Positions 18,412 through 28,231 of a DNA stretch of 64,000 nucleotides are shown in pieces. The stretch's first letter is position 1. Every line of letters begins with the position of its first letter. A program made the translations under genes and the position numbers. Under the pieces are notes generated by a model. The model worked only from the letters and a program-made list of their open reading frames with translations, made no database searches and was not told the origin of the DNA. Source of the DNA: Bacteroidales bacterium (lineage in GTDB: Bacteria; Bacteroidota; Bacteroidia; Bacteroidales; Paludibacteraceae); assembly GCA_012519425.1 (NCBI GenBank), contig JAAYQF010000009.1, forward strand, positions 1 to 64,000. Direction: 5' to 3'.

Positions 18412-19644
18412 ATGCGAAAGGTTTTGACTATATTATTCACTTTGTTGTTGATGGCTGTCGCTGTTTCTGCACAAACCATTAAAGAACTTGAGGAACAGCG
18501 CAAAAACGCGCTGAAACGCCTCGAGACAACAAGTAAAGTACTCAGCGAAACAAAAAAAACGCAGCAAACTTCATTGAACAAACTGAATATCATCAACAAA
18601 AGTATCAGTCAACGTAAAAACCTCATCAACACCATCAACAAAGAAATCAATGCTTTAGCGAGAGAGATTGCGAAGCTGAATGCGGAAACCAAAAAACTGG
18701 AACGGGAACTTAAAATATATAAAGAAGATTATGCCCACATGGTAAGGGAGGCGTACATCAACAGAGGGGTGTATTCGAAGATGTTGTTTTTACTTTCGGC
18801 TGAATCCTTTGACCAATCGTACAGGCGACTGCGTTACATGCAGGAGTTTACTGCCTACAGGAAACGGCAAATTGAAAAAATTGAAGAGACCCAGAAAGAG
18901 ATTGCAAAAAAAACAGAACAGCTGACACAGCATCAGCAGACGCAAGAAGCTGTAAAAAAGCAAAAGAATACAGAACAGCAAAAGCTATTGGTCGATAAAA
19001 AGAAAGAAAATACAGCTTATGCGGATCTTAAGCGGAAGGAAAAAACGCTCCAGGCTGATTTGAAAAAGCAACAAAAAATAGCCGACGACCTGAATAAAAA
19101 AATTGAAGCTTTAATTGCTGAAGAGGTCAGTAAGGCGGAAAAAAAACGTAAAAAAACAGGTGAAGCTTCCCCTGATGATACACCGGATACAGGAATTTAT
19201 GCCCTAACCAAAGAGGAGCAGTTGATCTCGGGAAACTTTGCAGCCAATGCCGGCAGATTGCCATGGCCTGTTGAAAGAGGCTTCATCAGCGGCAAATTTG
19301 GCATTCAGCCTCATCCTACTTTAAAGTATGTAACAACCAACAATAAGGGTATTTATATACAGACGACTGCCAAGACTAATGCCCGGGCGGTATTTGAAGG
19401 AATAGTAACACAACGTTTTTCAGTTCCCGGAAGTAATAATGGCGTTATTATTCAGCATGGACAATACCGAACGGTATATGCAAATCTTACGACAATCTAC
19501 GTTCGCGTTGGTGAAAAAGTTTCTGCCAAACAAAGGATAGGACAGATTTATACGGATGCAGAGAATGATAATAAAACGGAATTATTTTTTCAAATTTGGA
19601 AAGAAAGGGCTATATTGAACCCTGAGTCATGGATTGCGAAGTAG
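18412..19644 (+). CDS. EnvC-like murein hydrolase activator
   Basis: 410-residue exported protein: signal peptide (to about residue 20, VSAQ), a long coiled coil (about 22-250, rich in K, E and Q), a linker and a C-terminal LytM/M23-type domain (280-410) beginning GRLPWPVERGFISGKFGIQPHPTL. In active M23 peptidases zinc is held by HxxxD and HxH; here the matching places read NNKGI and ELFFQIW, without histidines. Like EnvC and NlpD it is therefore probably not a peptidase but an activator of amidases during septum splitting. It is the last gene of the dut operon. Confidence 0.87.
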   Translation: MRKVLTILFTLLLMAVAVSAQTIKELEEQRKNALKRLETTSKVLSETKKTQQTSLNKLNIINKSISQRKNLINTINKEINALAREIAKLNAETKKLERELKIYKEDYAHMVREAYINRGVYSKMLFLLSAESFDQSYRRLRYMQEFTAYRKRQIEKIEETQKEIAKKTEQLTQHQQTQEAVKKQKNTEQQKLLVDKKKENTAYADLKRKEKTLQADLKKQQKIADDLNKKIEALIAEEVSKAEKKRKKTGEASPDDTPDTGIYALTKEEQLISGNFAANAGRLPWPVERGFISGKFGIQPHPTLKYVTTNNKGIYIQTTAKTNARAVFEGIVTQRFSVPGSNNGVIIQHGQYRTVYANLTTIYVRVGEKVSAKQRIGQIYTDAENDNKTELFFQIWKERAILNPESWIAK

Positions 19645-19663
19645 GATGTTGTTTTCGGGTTCC

Positions 19664-19703
19664 GTGGTGCGGGTTCCGAGACATTGAATATTTGTTTTGA
19701 GAC
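19664..19703 (-). repeat. Fragment of the dispersed GTCTCA repeat
   Basis: GACATTGAATATTTGTTTTG followed by AGAC is the reverse complement of the left end of the core (GTCTCAAAA.AAATATTCAA). Only about 25-40 bases remain, next to a GGGTTCCG-type repeat also seen near copies A and C. Confidence 0.5.
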
Positions 19704-19836
19704 AACCCCAAGGGAAACAAAAAGATGAATGGTAACAACAATAAAATATATAAACGACTTTTATGAATTAAGGCTTGGGTGTTGAAAAGTAAATGGTAGT
19801 AAAAATCAAAAAACAAGAAAATTTTTAGATATAACA

Positions 19837-21693
19837 ATGAGTGAAACAAACGGAGTGAAACAGGTTGAATATACCGACAAAAATATTATAACCTTAGAGG
19901 ATTTAGAACATGTGCGCCGAAGACCGGGGATGTATATCGGAAAGTTGGGTGACGGTTCGCATGTGGATGACGGAATTTACGTTTTACTGAAGGAAGTGTT
20001 GGATAATTCCGTGGATGAGTTTCGCATGGGTGAAGGCAAACAAATCAATGTCACCTTACGCGAAAACCATGTCGAAGTAAGGGATTTCGGACGAGGTATT
20101 CCATTGGGAAAAATGATAGATGCCATGTCTGTCATGAACACAGGGGGAAAATATGATTCCAAAGCATTTAAAAAATCAGTTGGATTGAATGGTGTGGGTT
20201 CCAAAGCTGTGAATGCCTTATCTGAAAAATTTATCGTACAAAGCTTTCGGGAAGGACAATCACGCCGAGCAGAATTTAAACAAGGAAAAATCGTATCAGA
20301 TTCCGGAATAATAAAAGACACAGAATCACAAAGGGGAACTTATGTGTATTTTGAGCCGGATGATACCATGTTCGAAAAATTCAAATACAATGAGGAATTT
20401 GTCAATACGATGCTTAGAAACTATGCTTATCTTAATACCGGATTGACATTTAACTTCAACGACACCAGGATAAGCTCCAAAAATGGCTTACTGGACTTGC
20501 TCAATGAAAACATTACCTCAGAGATACTATATCCCATCATTCATCTGAAAGGGGAAGATATTGAAGTTGCCTTTACACATACCAATCAGTATGGGGAAGA
20601 ATACTATTCTTTTGTAAACGGACAACACACAACACAAGGAGGTACGCATCAGAGTGCATTTCGTGAAGCAGTCGGCAGAACCATCAAAGAGTTTTTCAAT
20701 AAAAACATGGAACTGAATGACATCCGCAACGGCATTGTTGCTGCGATATCCATCAGTGTAGAGGAGCCGGTATTTGAATCACAGACCAAGACCAAATTAG
20801 GTTCTCGCGATATGGCGAAGGACGGAGTTACTATTAACAAGCATATTTCCGATTTTTTGAAAAAAGAATTGGATAATTATCTGCACCGTAACCTGGAGAT
20901 TTCCAACATTATACATCAGAAAATTCAAGAGTCGGAAAAGGAAAGAAAAGCGATTGCCGGGGTTACCAAGGTTGCCAGAGAAAGAGCAAAAAAAGCCAAT
21001 CTGTACAACAAAAAGCTACGGGATTGTCGCATTCACTACAATGATAGCAAAGGGAACATTGAAGACACATGCATCTTCATTACTGAAGGTGATTCTGCCA
21101 GCGGCTCTATCACCAAGAGTCGGGATGTAAATACTCAGGCTGTCTTCAGTTTACGCGGTAAACCCCTGAATAGCTATGGCCTGACCAAAAAGGTGGTGTA
21201 CGAAAATGAAGAATTTAATTTGCTGCAGGCAGCCCTCAACATCGAAGACGGCTTAGACGGTTTACGTTACAATAAAGTGATAGTGGCAACGGATGCCGAT
21301 GTGGACGGAATGCATATCCGCTTGTTGTTGATCACTTTTTTCCTGCAATTCTTTCCGGACCTGATCAAAAAAGGTCATGTCTATATCTTACAAACACCTT
21401 TATTCCGGGTACGGAATAAAAAAGAAACGATTTATTGTTATTCGGAAGAAGAACGTTTACAAGCAATAGCTAAGTTGAGTCCTAATCCGGAAATTACACG
21501 TTTTAAGGGTTTGGGTGAAATTTCACCAGACGAATTTAAACACTTCATCGGGAAAGATATGCGATTAGATCAGGTGACACTTAAAAAAGAAGATGCCGTA
21601 GCCGATTTGCTGGAATTTTACATGGGGAAAAACACCTCTGAACGTCAGAATTTCATCATCGAAAATTTAGTGGTTGAGGAAGATGTTGAATGA
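19837..21693 (+). CDS. parE: DNA topoisomerase IV subunit B
   Basis: 618-residue ATPase subunit of a type IIA topoisomerase that decatenates chromosomes with ParC (not in this window). The GHKL ATPase signature is seen in [22 protein letters not shown] and [21 protein letters not shown]. The TOPRIM metal site is [10 protein letters not shown] (about residue 412) and DADVDGMHI (about 485). The C-terminal ITRFKGLGE and MRLDQV segments follow. The short length and the text [13 protein letters not shown] near the N-terminus fit Bacteroidota ParE rather than the longer GyrB, but GyrB cannot be fully excluded. tadA overlaps its 3' end. Confidence 0.92.
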   Translation: MSETNGVKQVEYTDKNIITLEDLEHVRRRPGMYIGKLGDGSHVDDGIYVLLKEVLDNSVDEFRMGEGKQINVTLRENHVEVRDFGRGIPLGKMIDAMSVMNTGGKYDSKAFKKSVGLNGVGSKAVNALSEKFIVQSFREGQSRRAEFKQGKIVSDSGIIKDTESQRGTYVYFEPDDTMFEKFKYNEEFVNTMLRNYAYLNTGLTFNFNDTRISSKNGLLDLLNENITSEILYPIIHLKGEDIEVAFTHTNQYGEEYYSFVNGQHTTQGGTHQSAFREAVGRTIKEFFNKNMELNDIRNGIVAAISISVEEPVFESQTKTKLGSRDMAKDGVTINKHISDFLKKELDNYLHRNLEISNIIHQKIQESEKERKAIAGVTKVARERAKKANLYNKKLRDCRIHYNDSKGNIEDTCIFITEGDSASGSITKSRDVNTQAVFSLRGKPLNSYGLTKKVVYENEEFNLLQAALNIEDGLDGLRYNKVIVATDADVDGMHIRLLLITFFLQFFPDLIKKGHVYILQTPLFRVRNKKETIYCYSEEERLQAIAKLSPNPEITRFKGLGEISPDEFKHFIGKDMRLDQVTLKKEDAVADLLEFYMGKNTSERQNFIIENLVVEEDVE

Positions 21694-22117
21694 TGAGTAC
21701 TTTATGCGTCAGGCACTATTGGAGGCTCAAAAAGCTTTCGACAGAGATGAAGTTCCGGTGGGTACTGTGATTGTTTGTAATGAGAGGATCATTGCACGCG
21801 GGCACAATCTGACCGAAACTTTGAACGATGTAACGGCACATGCTGAAATGCAGGCTATCACTGCCGCAGCTGACTTTTTAGGTGGCAAATACCTGACCGA
21901 CTGCACCATTTATGTCACCGTAGAACCTTGTGTGATGTGTGCCGGTGCATTAGGCTGGGCGCAAATCAGTCGGATAGTATATGGAGCAAATGATATAAAA
22001 AGAGGCTTTTTACGTTTTGCACCTCAGGCTGTCCACCCCAAGACTGTCGTAACAGCCAACGTATTGGAAGAAGAATGCGCTACATTGATGAAAGAGTTTT
22101 TTCAGAAAAAAAGATAA
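21683..22117 (+). CDS. tadA: tRNA(Arg) adenosine-34 deaminase
   Basis: 144-residue zinc deaminase that converts wobble A34 of tRNA-Arg(ACG) to inosine. The active site is HAE (His53, Glu55) and PCVMC (Cys83, Cys86). The start is set at ATG 21683, which aligns with relatives ([10 protein letters not shown]) and has TGAGGAAG just upstream; a TTG at 21674 is also in frame. It overlaps the last 11 bases of parE, so the two are translationally coupled. The length fits TadA, not a guanine deaminase. Confidence 0.95.
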   Translation: MLNDEYFMRQALLEAQKAFDRDEVPVGTVIVCNERIIARGHNLTETLNDVTAHAEMQAITAAADFLGGKYLTDCTIYVTVEPCVMCAGALGWAQISRIVYGANDIKRGFLRFAPQAVHPKTVVTANVLEEECATLMKEFFQKKR

Positions 22118-22132
22118 AAGAAACACAATACC

Positions 22133-25100
22133 ATGCTCAAAATCTATCGTGCTTCTGCCGGATCAGGAAAAACATTCAGGCTTACACAGGACTATATACA
22201 TCTACTTTTCAATGCTAAATACACCCATGCCCACCGACATATCCTGGCTGTGACCTTTACGAATAAGGCTACGGAAGAGATGAAGTCGCGCATATTAGAA
22301 GAGTTGCATCTCCTGGCTTCCGGACAAGAATCAAACTACCGGGAAGGATTGATGAAAGCACATCAACTTACTGCCGAATCTGTCAATCAAAAAGCCAGGC
22401 ATATACTCACCAATATCTTACATGATTATACTGCATTCTCCATCAGTACCATAGACCGGTTTTTTCAGCAAATCATTCGTTCTTTTGCACGTGAGATAGG
22501 GGTGTATGGAGGATATACCCTGGAACTGGATACAGATGGCATACTTGAACAAGCCGTGGATAATTTGTTTTTCGATTTATCTGAAAAAGAAAATGCACAA
22601 CTCTTGAAATGGCTGGTTCAGTTTGCTGAAGAACGCATCGAAAATGCCGAAAGGTGGGATATGCGTAAAGATATCCTAAGTTTGGGATATGAAATTTTTA
22701 AAGAAAAATATCAGCATAAGGCTACCGAAACCAATGAAAAATTACACGACAAACAATTCCTGCAGGCATTTCAGGCCAATTTAGTCAAAAAAATAAAAAC
22801 CTTTACCGAGACATCAGAGAAAATAGCAGAGGAGGCACTGGCGGTTATCCATCAACACGGATTGCAAACCGAGCAGTTCAGTGGAGCTTCCCGGTCTGCT
22901 ATGAAAAAATTGGAAAGAATAAAAAATGGTGATTTCGGCCTGACCAAAACTTTTAGAGAAATGGCAGAGGATATCACAAAATGTTACACAAAAAAAACGG
23001 ATACTTATGTCATTGCTACTATTGAAGATGCTTATGATGGCGGTTTACAAGCCAAAATGCAGGAATTGATTGCATATGTAGATGCCGGGATTTTGTCGTA
23101 TAATACGGCTGGTTTTATCCTTAAGCATCTGAATACCCTGGGAATATTGTCCGACTTGACCATACAAATCAGAAAGCTGACTGTTGACCAAAAATTGATG
23201 CTGATATCTGATTCCAACCTTTTGTTAAACCAGATTATAGATCATAGCGACGCACCCTTTATTTATGAGAAAAGCGGATTACTTTTCCACCATTTCATGA
23301 TAGATGAGTTTCAGGATACTTCTGTTTTACAGTGGGAAAATTTTCTGCCGCTTTTGAAGAACAGTCTGTCAATGGATCACTACAACCTGGTGGTGGGAGA
23401 TGTCAAGCAAAGTATTTATCGCTGGCGCAATTCGGATTGGAATCTGCTGGGAAGTCAGGTATATGAGGATTTCAAGCATGAAAATTTACAAGAAGAAAAT
23501 TTGGATACCAACTGGCGTAGTGACAAGAACATCATCTTTTTCAACAACGCCTTGTTCCCTGAAGCAGCAGAATGGCTGCAACAAAAACTGAATGAGAACC
23601 TTGACCCCGTTCTTTCTTCGCTTCCGCAATTGACCGGTTTGCAAAGTAAAATTACAGATGCCTATCAACAAACCGAACAAAATTTTTGTAAAAATGCCGG
23701 TGAAGGTCATGTGAGATTTCAATTTATAGAAAGAACTGACTCAGAAGGAGAATCCTGGAAAGAGCAAAGTTTAAATTTACTACCCGGCTTGCTTGAAGAT
23801 TTTCAGTCGAGAGGCTACAAGCCTGCTAAAGTTACTATTTTGGTCAGGACAAATGAGGAAGCTTCAATGATTATCCGAAAACTGCTGCATCATAAAACAA
23901 CGGAAGAAGCCAAACCTGGTTTTAGTTACGACATCATGGGGTCGGAAGGGCTGACCTTAGAATCGGCTGCATCTGTTAGGTTTTTATTGAGTCTGTTGCG
24001 ACTTTTCATTCATCATGAGGATGTTGTACAAAAAATGATCATGCAGTTTGAGTATGCAAAAGGTAAATTTGGACGATCTGCCTCTGAAGCTGTGCGAGAA
24101 ACTGTTGCCAATCGTGTAGACTCAGGTAACACAAATTGCGAGACCATCATTTCTTCTATGTTTACTCAAGAAGAGAATGAACAATTGAGATCATATAAAC
24201 ATTATACTTTGTTTGAGATGGTTGAAAATATCATTGCGTTGTTTGATTTGGCTTCGTGGAATGACAAAGAAGTTATTTTCTTACAAGCCTTTCAGGATGC
24301 AGTGTATCGGTTTTCAACAGGCAAAACATCCGATTTAAATGCTTTTCTGCAATGGTGGGATCAATTTGGTCACAAACAGAGCATAACAACACCGGAGAAA
24401 GAAAATGCCTTCCGCATCATGACCATACACAAGGCTAAAGGTTTGTCATTTGATGCGGTGGTGATGCCTTTTTGCGACTGGACATTAGACTCGCGCATGC
24501 GCAACATCCTGTGGTGCGAAACCCAGATTCCACCTTTCAACGCATTACCTCTGATGCCGGTAGAATACAAGAAGGCACTGGGTGAATCATTGTTTGCAGC
24601 CGACTATTATGAAGAAATGATGCTTACCTTTATGGATAACCTGAATCTTGCTTATGTTGCTTTCACCCGTCCGAAGCACGAACTGATGGCAATTTGTCCG
24701 CTTCCCAAAGAAAAAAAAGATGGCAGCGTAACCGTTGATAGCATTTCAAGTTTGATCCATCAATGTATGACAACGAGCAACAAGAGAATCCTGACTTCTA
24801 ATTTTGACAAAAATATTTGTCAAATAGGACAACCTGTGAATAGAGAACAATCTGCCAGACATCCCCAAGAATTTGCATCGGTATCTAAAACCTATCCCGT
24901 TTGCAGTATTTCCGGTCGCCTGAAACTCAAGCACAGCATCAGTATGTTGAACCGCGAGGAAATTGACATCACTGAAAGTCCGTTGGATTATGGTAATCTG
25001 ATGCATGAGATATTCTACAACATACAAACACCGGACGACCACCACGCCCTTATAGAAGAGTTTATACGGTCAGGAAGAATTACCGGCACAGAAGCCATCC

Positions 25101-25402
25101 AAATAGCTAAGGATGTTGAAGAGTTTTGGCAATTACCCGAAACCAAAGCATGGTTTAAACCCGGTGTTCAGGTATTGAATGAAACCACCATCCTTACTCC
25201 CGAAGGCCAGCATTATCGTCCCGACCGCATCATCTTAGAAGACAATCAAGCCACCGTTATAGATTATAAATTCGGCGAGAAAGAGCTTCCATCCCACACC
25301 AAACAAGTGCAAAATTATGCGCGGTTGCTGCATGAGATGGGCTACCAAACCCAAGCTTACTTATGTTATGTAAAGCTTAAAAAGGTACAGGTTGTTGCGT
25401 GA
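22133..25402 (+). CDS. UvrD/RecB-like helicase-nuclease (AddA-type)
   Basis: 1089-residue superfamily 1 DNA helicase fused to a C-terminal PD-(D/E)XK nuclease, likely acting in end resection of double-strand breaks. Motifs in order: Q-less Walker A ASAGSGKTF (residues 7-15), VTFTNKATEEM, FMIDEFQDTS (Asp391), GDVKQSIYRWR, DTNWRSD, IMTIHKAKGLSFD and AYVAFTRPKHEL. The nuclease part has GNLMHEIFYNI near 960, then RPDRIILEDNQATVIDYKFG (about 1025-1047) with the D...DYK catalytic set. AddAB-type systems need an AddB-like partner, which is not adjacent here. 15 bases separate it from tadA. Confidence 0.9.
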   Translation: MLKIYRASAGSGKTFRLTQDYIHLLFNAKYTHAHRHILAVTFTNKATEEMKSRILEELHLLASGQESNYREGLMKAHQLTAESVNQKARHILTNILHDYTAFSISTIDRFFQQIIRSFAREIGVYGGYTLELDTDGILEQAVDNLFFDLSEKENAQLLKWLVQFAEERIENAERWDMRKDILSLGYEIFKEKYQHKATETNEKLHDKQFLQAFQANLVKKIKTFTETSEKIAEEALAVIHQHGLQTEQFSGASRSAMKKLERIKNGDFGLTKTFREMAEDITKCYTKKTDTYVIATIEDAYDGGLQAKMQELIAYVDAGILSYNTAGFILKHLNTLGILSDLTIQIRKLTVDQKLMLISDSNLLLNQIIDHSDAPFIYEKSGLLFHHFMIDEFQDTSVLQWENFLPLLKNSLSMDHYNLVVGDVKQSIYRWRNSDWNLLGSQVYEDFKHENLQEENLDTNWRSDKNIIFFNNALFPEAAEWLQQKLNENLDPVLSSLPQLTGLQSKITDAYQQTEQNFCKNAGEGHVRFQFIERTDSEGESWKEQSLNLLPGLLEDFQSRGYKPAKVTILVRTNEEASMIIRKLLHHKTTEEAKPGFSYDIMGSEGLTLESAASVRFLLSLLRLFIHHEDVVQKMIMQFEYAKGKFGRSASEAVRETVANRVDSGNTNCETIISSMFTQEENEQLRSYKHYTLFEMVENIIALFDLASWNDKEVIFLQAFQDAVYRFSTGKTSDLNAFLQWWDQFGHKQSITTPEKENAFRIMTIHKAKGLSFDAVVMPFCDWTLDSRMRNILWCETQIPPFNALPLMPVEYKKALGESLFAADYYEEMMLTFMDNLNLAYVAFTRPKHELMAICPLPKEKKDGSVTVDSISSLIHQCMTTSNKRILTSNFDKNICQIGQPVNREQSARHPQEFASVSKTYPVCSISGRLKLKHSISMLNREEIDITESPLDYGNLMHEIFYNIQTPDDHHALIEEFIRSGRITGTEAIQIAKDVEEFWQLPETKAWFKPGVQVLNETTILTPEGQHYRPDRIILEDNQATVIDYKFGEKELPSHTKQVQNYARLLHEMGYQTQAYLCYVKLKKVQVVA

Positions 25403-25445
25403 CGCCGCCCTCTGACTTATACCCCACCCATTTTCTCAAACCACA

Positions 25446-25461
25446 TATTTTTGTATTTTTG
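25446..25461 (+). promoter_or_regulatory. Tandem -7 elements upstream of the DPP5 gene
   Basis: TATTTTTG occurs twice back to back (25446-25453, 25454-25461), each an exact TAnnTTTG match, 35-50 bases before the start codon. No -33 TTTG is obvious. Confidence 0.4.
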
Positions 25462-25495
25462 TAGCTCGTAAAAACTACAAATTATAAATTATTTT

Positions 25496-27574
25496 ATGTC
25501 ACGATACATAATCATCCTATTCATGTCTGCTGCTATTCTTTCTACTTCCTGCAACCATCAATCTGACAAACAAGTTATTGGCAAACAAAACCCACAAATT
25601 GAAAACGGGATCTTATCACCGGAAACACTCTGGGCTTTCGGCAGGGTCGGCGGTTTTAGCCTTTCACCTGATAATGACAAAATTGCCTATACGGTCTCTT
25701 ACTACAGTATCGCAGAAAATAAGGGTAATACGGATATTTTTACCATGAGTGCTGACGGATCCAATCAATGTCAATTAACTCAAACTACCGCCCATGAAGG
25801 CTCTGTACATTGGATGAAGGATGGCAAAAGCCTTGCTTATATTTCAGATAAAAGTGGTAGTCCACAACTGTGGATAATGGATGCAAAAGGTAAAAACCGC
25901 CATCAGATCACGAACAGAGAAGGAGGCATAAAAGGCTTTTTATTCTCACCGAACGAGCGGAAGGTCATTCTGATAGCCGACGTAAAAATAAAAGCTGCCA
26001 TCAAAGATATACATCCCGACTTACCCCAAGCTTCCGGCAGATTGATCGATAACTTGATGTACAAACATTGGGATGAATGGGTAGAAACTGCTCCCCACCC
26101 TTTTGTAGCTGATTTTGACGGGCAGAATATATCCAATGAAGTCGACATATTAGAGGGAGAACCCTATGAATGTCCTTCCAAGCCATTCGGTGGCATAAAG
26201 GAATTGGCCTGGAGTCCTGATGACAATACCATTGCTTACTCCTGTCGCAAGAAAACCGGAAAAGATTATGCGATTTCTACCAATACGGACATCTATTTTT
26301 ACGATTTGCACAGTGGCAAATCCACCAACATGACCGAAGGTATGATGGGTTATGATATGAATCCCGTGTTTTCTCCGGACGGAAAGTATCTGGCATGGAC
26401 AAGCATGGAGCGGGATGGCTATGAATCAGATAAACAACGTCTGTTTATCCTGAACATAGAAACCGGAGAAAAGCGTGATTTAACCGCGGGCTTCGACCAA
26501 AGTGCCGAGTCTTTGTCATGGTCGGCAGACAGCAAAAGCATTTACTTTGTAAGCGTATGGCATGCCGTTACTCAAATCTATAGAGCTGATATCGAAACAA
26601 GTCAAATTGTAAAAATCACAGAAGGTGTACATGATTACCAATCGGTTCAATATGCCGGCGATCAATTGATCGGCGTTAAATGCTCCATGAGCAAACCACA
26701 TGAGATATATGCCATTAACCCTACAACCGGCGAAGAAACGGAACTGTCTCACGAAAACAAATCCATCCTGGAACAATTGGAAATGGGCAAGATTGAGGAA
26801 CAATGGGTGACGACTACCGACCAACAGCAAATGCACATGTGGGTGGTATATCCGCCTCATTTCGACCCCGAAAAGAAATACCCAACCATCCTGTATTGCC
26901 AGGGTGGACCGCAATCTCCTGTCAGTCAGTTTTGGTCGTATCGCTGGAATTTGCAACTAATGGCAGCCAACGGTTATATCATCGTAGCACCCAATCGCAG
27001 GGGGTTATATGGCTTTGGACAAGAGTGGTTGGAGCAAATCAGCGGCGACTACGGCGGACAAAACATGAAAGACTACCTGACTGCCATCGACTATATGGCT
27101 GAAAAGCCCTATGTGGATAAAGACAGATTGGGTTGTGTAGGTGCAAGTTATGGCGGATTTTCAGTGTTTTGGTTAGCCGGTCATCATGAAAAACGTTTCA
27201 AAGCATTTATTGCTCACGCAGGTATTTTTAATCTGGAACAGCAATATTTAGAAACGGAAGAAATGTGGTTTGCCAATTGGGATATGGGAGGAGCATATTG
27301 GGAAAAAGACAATGCAATAGCGCAACGTACCTATGCTGCATCACCACATCGTACGGTAGATAAATGGGACACGCCGATTTTAATTATTCACGGAGAAAAA
27401 GATTATCGCATTTTAGCATCGCAAGGTATGGCTGCTTTCAATGCAGCCGTACTGAACAATGTGCCGGCACAATTATTAATTTATTCGGACGAGAATCATT
27501 GGATCACTAAACCGCAGAATTCAATTTTGTGGCAAAGAACATTTTTCAGTTGGTTAGACAAATGGCTGAAATAA
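25496..27574 (+). CDS. dpp5: Dipeptidyl-peptidase 5 (S9 prolyl oligopeptidase family)
   Basis: 692-residue exported S9C serine peptidase that removes dipeptides from peptide N-termini, feeding amino-acid fermentation. It has a lipoprotein-type signal (STSC, about residue 19), a WD40-like propeller (40-430, FSPDGKYLAW and similar) and an alpha/beta hydrolase domain with Ser551 (GASYGGF), Asp636 (GEKDYRI) and His668 (DENHW). Long stretches such as LMYKHWDEWVETAPHPF, ISGDYGGQNM and AFIAHAGIFNLE agree with my memory of Porphyromonas gingivalis DPP5. A lipoprotein anchor is a difference, since that enzyme is periplasmic and soluble. Confidence 0.93.
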   Translation: MSRYIIILFMSAAILSTSCNHQSDKQVIGKQNPQIENGILSPETLWAFGRVGGFSLSPDNDKIAYTVSYYSIAENKGNTDIFTMSADGSNQCQLTQTTAHEGSVHWMKDGKSLAYISDKSGSPQLWIMDAKGKNRHQITNREGGIKGFLFSPNERKVILIADVKIKAAIKDIHPDLPQASGRLIDNLMYKHWDEWVETAPHPFVADFDGQNISNEVDILEGEPYECPSKPFGGIKELAWSPDDNTIAYSCRKKTGKDYAISTNTDIYFYDLHSGKSTNMTEGMMGYDMNPVFSPDGKYLAWTSMERDGYESDKQRLFILNIETGEKRDLTAGFDQSAESLSWSADSKSIYFVSVWHAVTQIYRADIETSQIVKITEGVHDYQSVQYAGDQLIGVKCSMSKPHEIYAINPTTGEETELSHENKSILEQLEMGKIEEQWVTTTDQQQMHMWVVYPPHFDPEKKYPTILYCQGGPQSPVSQFWSYRWNLQLMAANGYIIVAPNRRGLYGFGQEWLEQISGDYGGQNMKDYLTAIDYMAEKPYVDKDRLGCVGASYGGFSVFWLAGHHEKRFKAFIAHAGIFNLEQQYLETEEMWFANWDMGGAYWEKDNAIAQRTYAASPHRTVDKWDTPILIIHGEKDYRILASQGMAAFNAAVLNNVPAQLLIYSDENHWITKPQNSILWQRTFFSWLDKWLK

Positions 27575-27596
27575 TGACTTTATGCATAAAATCATG

Positions 27597-27604
27597 TAAA
27601 TTTG
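27597..27604 (+). promoter_or_regulatory. -7 promoter element of the ECF sigma gene
   Basis: TAAATTTG matches TAnnTTTG, 45 bases upstream of the sigma factor start. No good -33 partner is seen. Confidence 0.4.
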
Positions 27605-27649
27605 TAACTGCTTGCAACTTTTTTAACCCTTTAATCATCATTAGCATAC

Positions 27650-28231
27650 ATGTCTGAAAAACGCTTCGACGAAGAACTGAAAATCGTAGATGCAGCAAAG
27701 AAAGGAGACGCGAAAGCTCAAAAGTTAATCTATGAGCGTTACGCGCCTGTCATGATGAGTGTATGCTGGAGATATGTCGGAGACAAAGAAACTGCAAAAG
27801 ATATGTTGCAAGACGGTTTCATCAAGCTATTTTTAAAATTAGACATGTATGCCGGAACCGGAGCCTTTGCAGGGTGGGTAAGAAGAGTATTCGTTACCAC
27901 CTGCTTGGAATATCTGAGGCAAAAGAGCGCTTTGAAATTGAGTAATCCTATTGACGATGTGGGATATAATATTCCTCAGCCGGAAGTTTCAGTAATCGAA
28001 AAAATGTCTGCCGATGAGTTGATGGATTTGATTGCAGATATGCCGGAAAATTTCCGCACGGTTTTCAACCTGTATGTCATCGAAGGTTACACACATGCTG
28101 AAATAGCAGAGCTCATTGGGATAACGGAGGTAAATTCAAGAACTCTCTTTCTAAGGGCGCGAAAATATTTACAGAATGCTATAGAACTTATACAAGAAAA
28201 TGAAAAAAGAAACTCACAATCAGGCACCTGA
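27650..28231 (+). CDS. ECF-type RNA polymerase sigma-70 factor
   Basis: 193-residue extracytoplasmic-function sigma factor. Region 2 is seen at YERYAPVMMSVCWRYVGDKE followed by AKDMLQDGFIKLF, and region 4 at FRTVFNLYVIEGYTHAEIAEL with a helix-turn-helix (HAEIAELIGITEVNSRTLFLRARKYL in two parts). There is no N-terminal region 1.1. Its 3' end overlaps the next gene by 32 bases, the usual arrangement with a cognate anti-sigma factor. The regulated genes are unknown; they may include the downstream membrane protein itself. Confidence 0.9.
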   Translation: MSEKRFDEELKIVDAAKKGDAKAQKLIYERYAPVMMSVCWRYVGDKETAKDMLQDGFIKLFLKLDMYAGTGAFAGWVRRVFVTTCLEYLRQKSALKLSNPIDDVGYNIPQPEVSVIEKMSADELMDLIADMPENFRTVFNLYVIEGYTHAEIAELIGITEVNSRTLFLRARKYLQNAIELIQENEKRNSQSGT

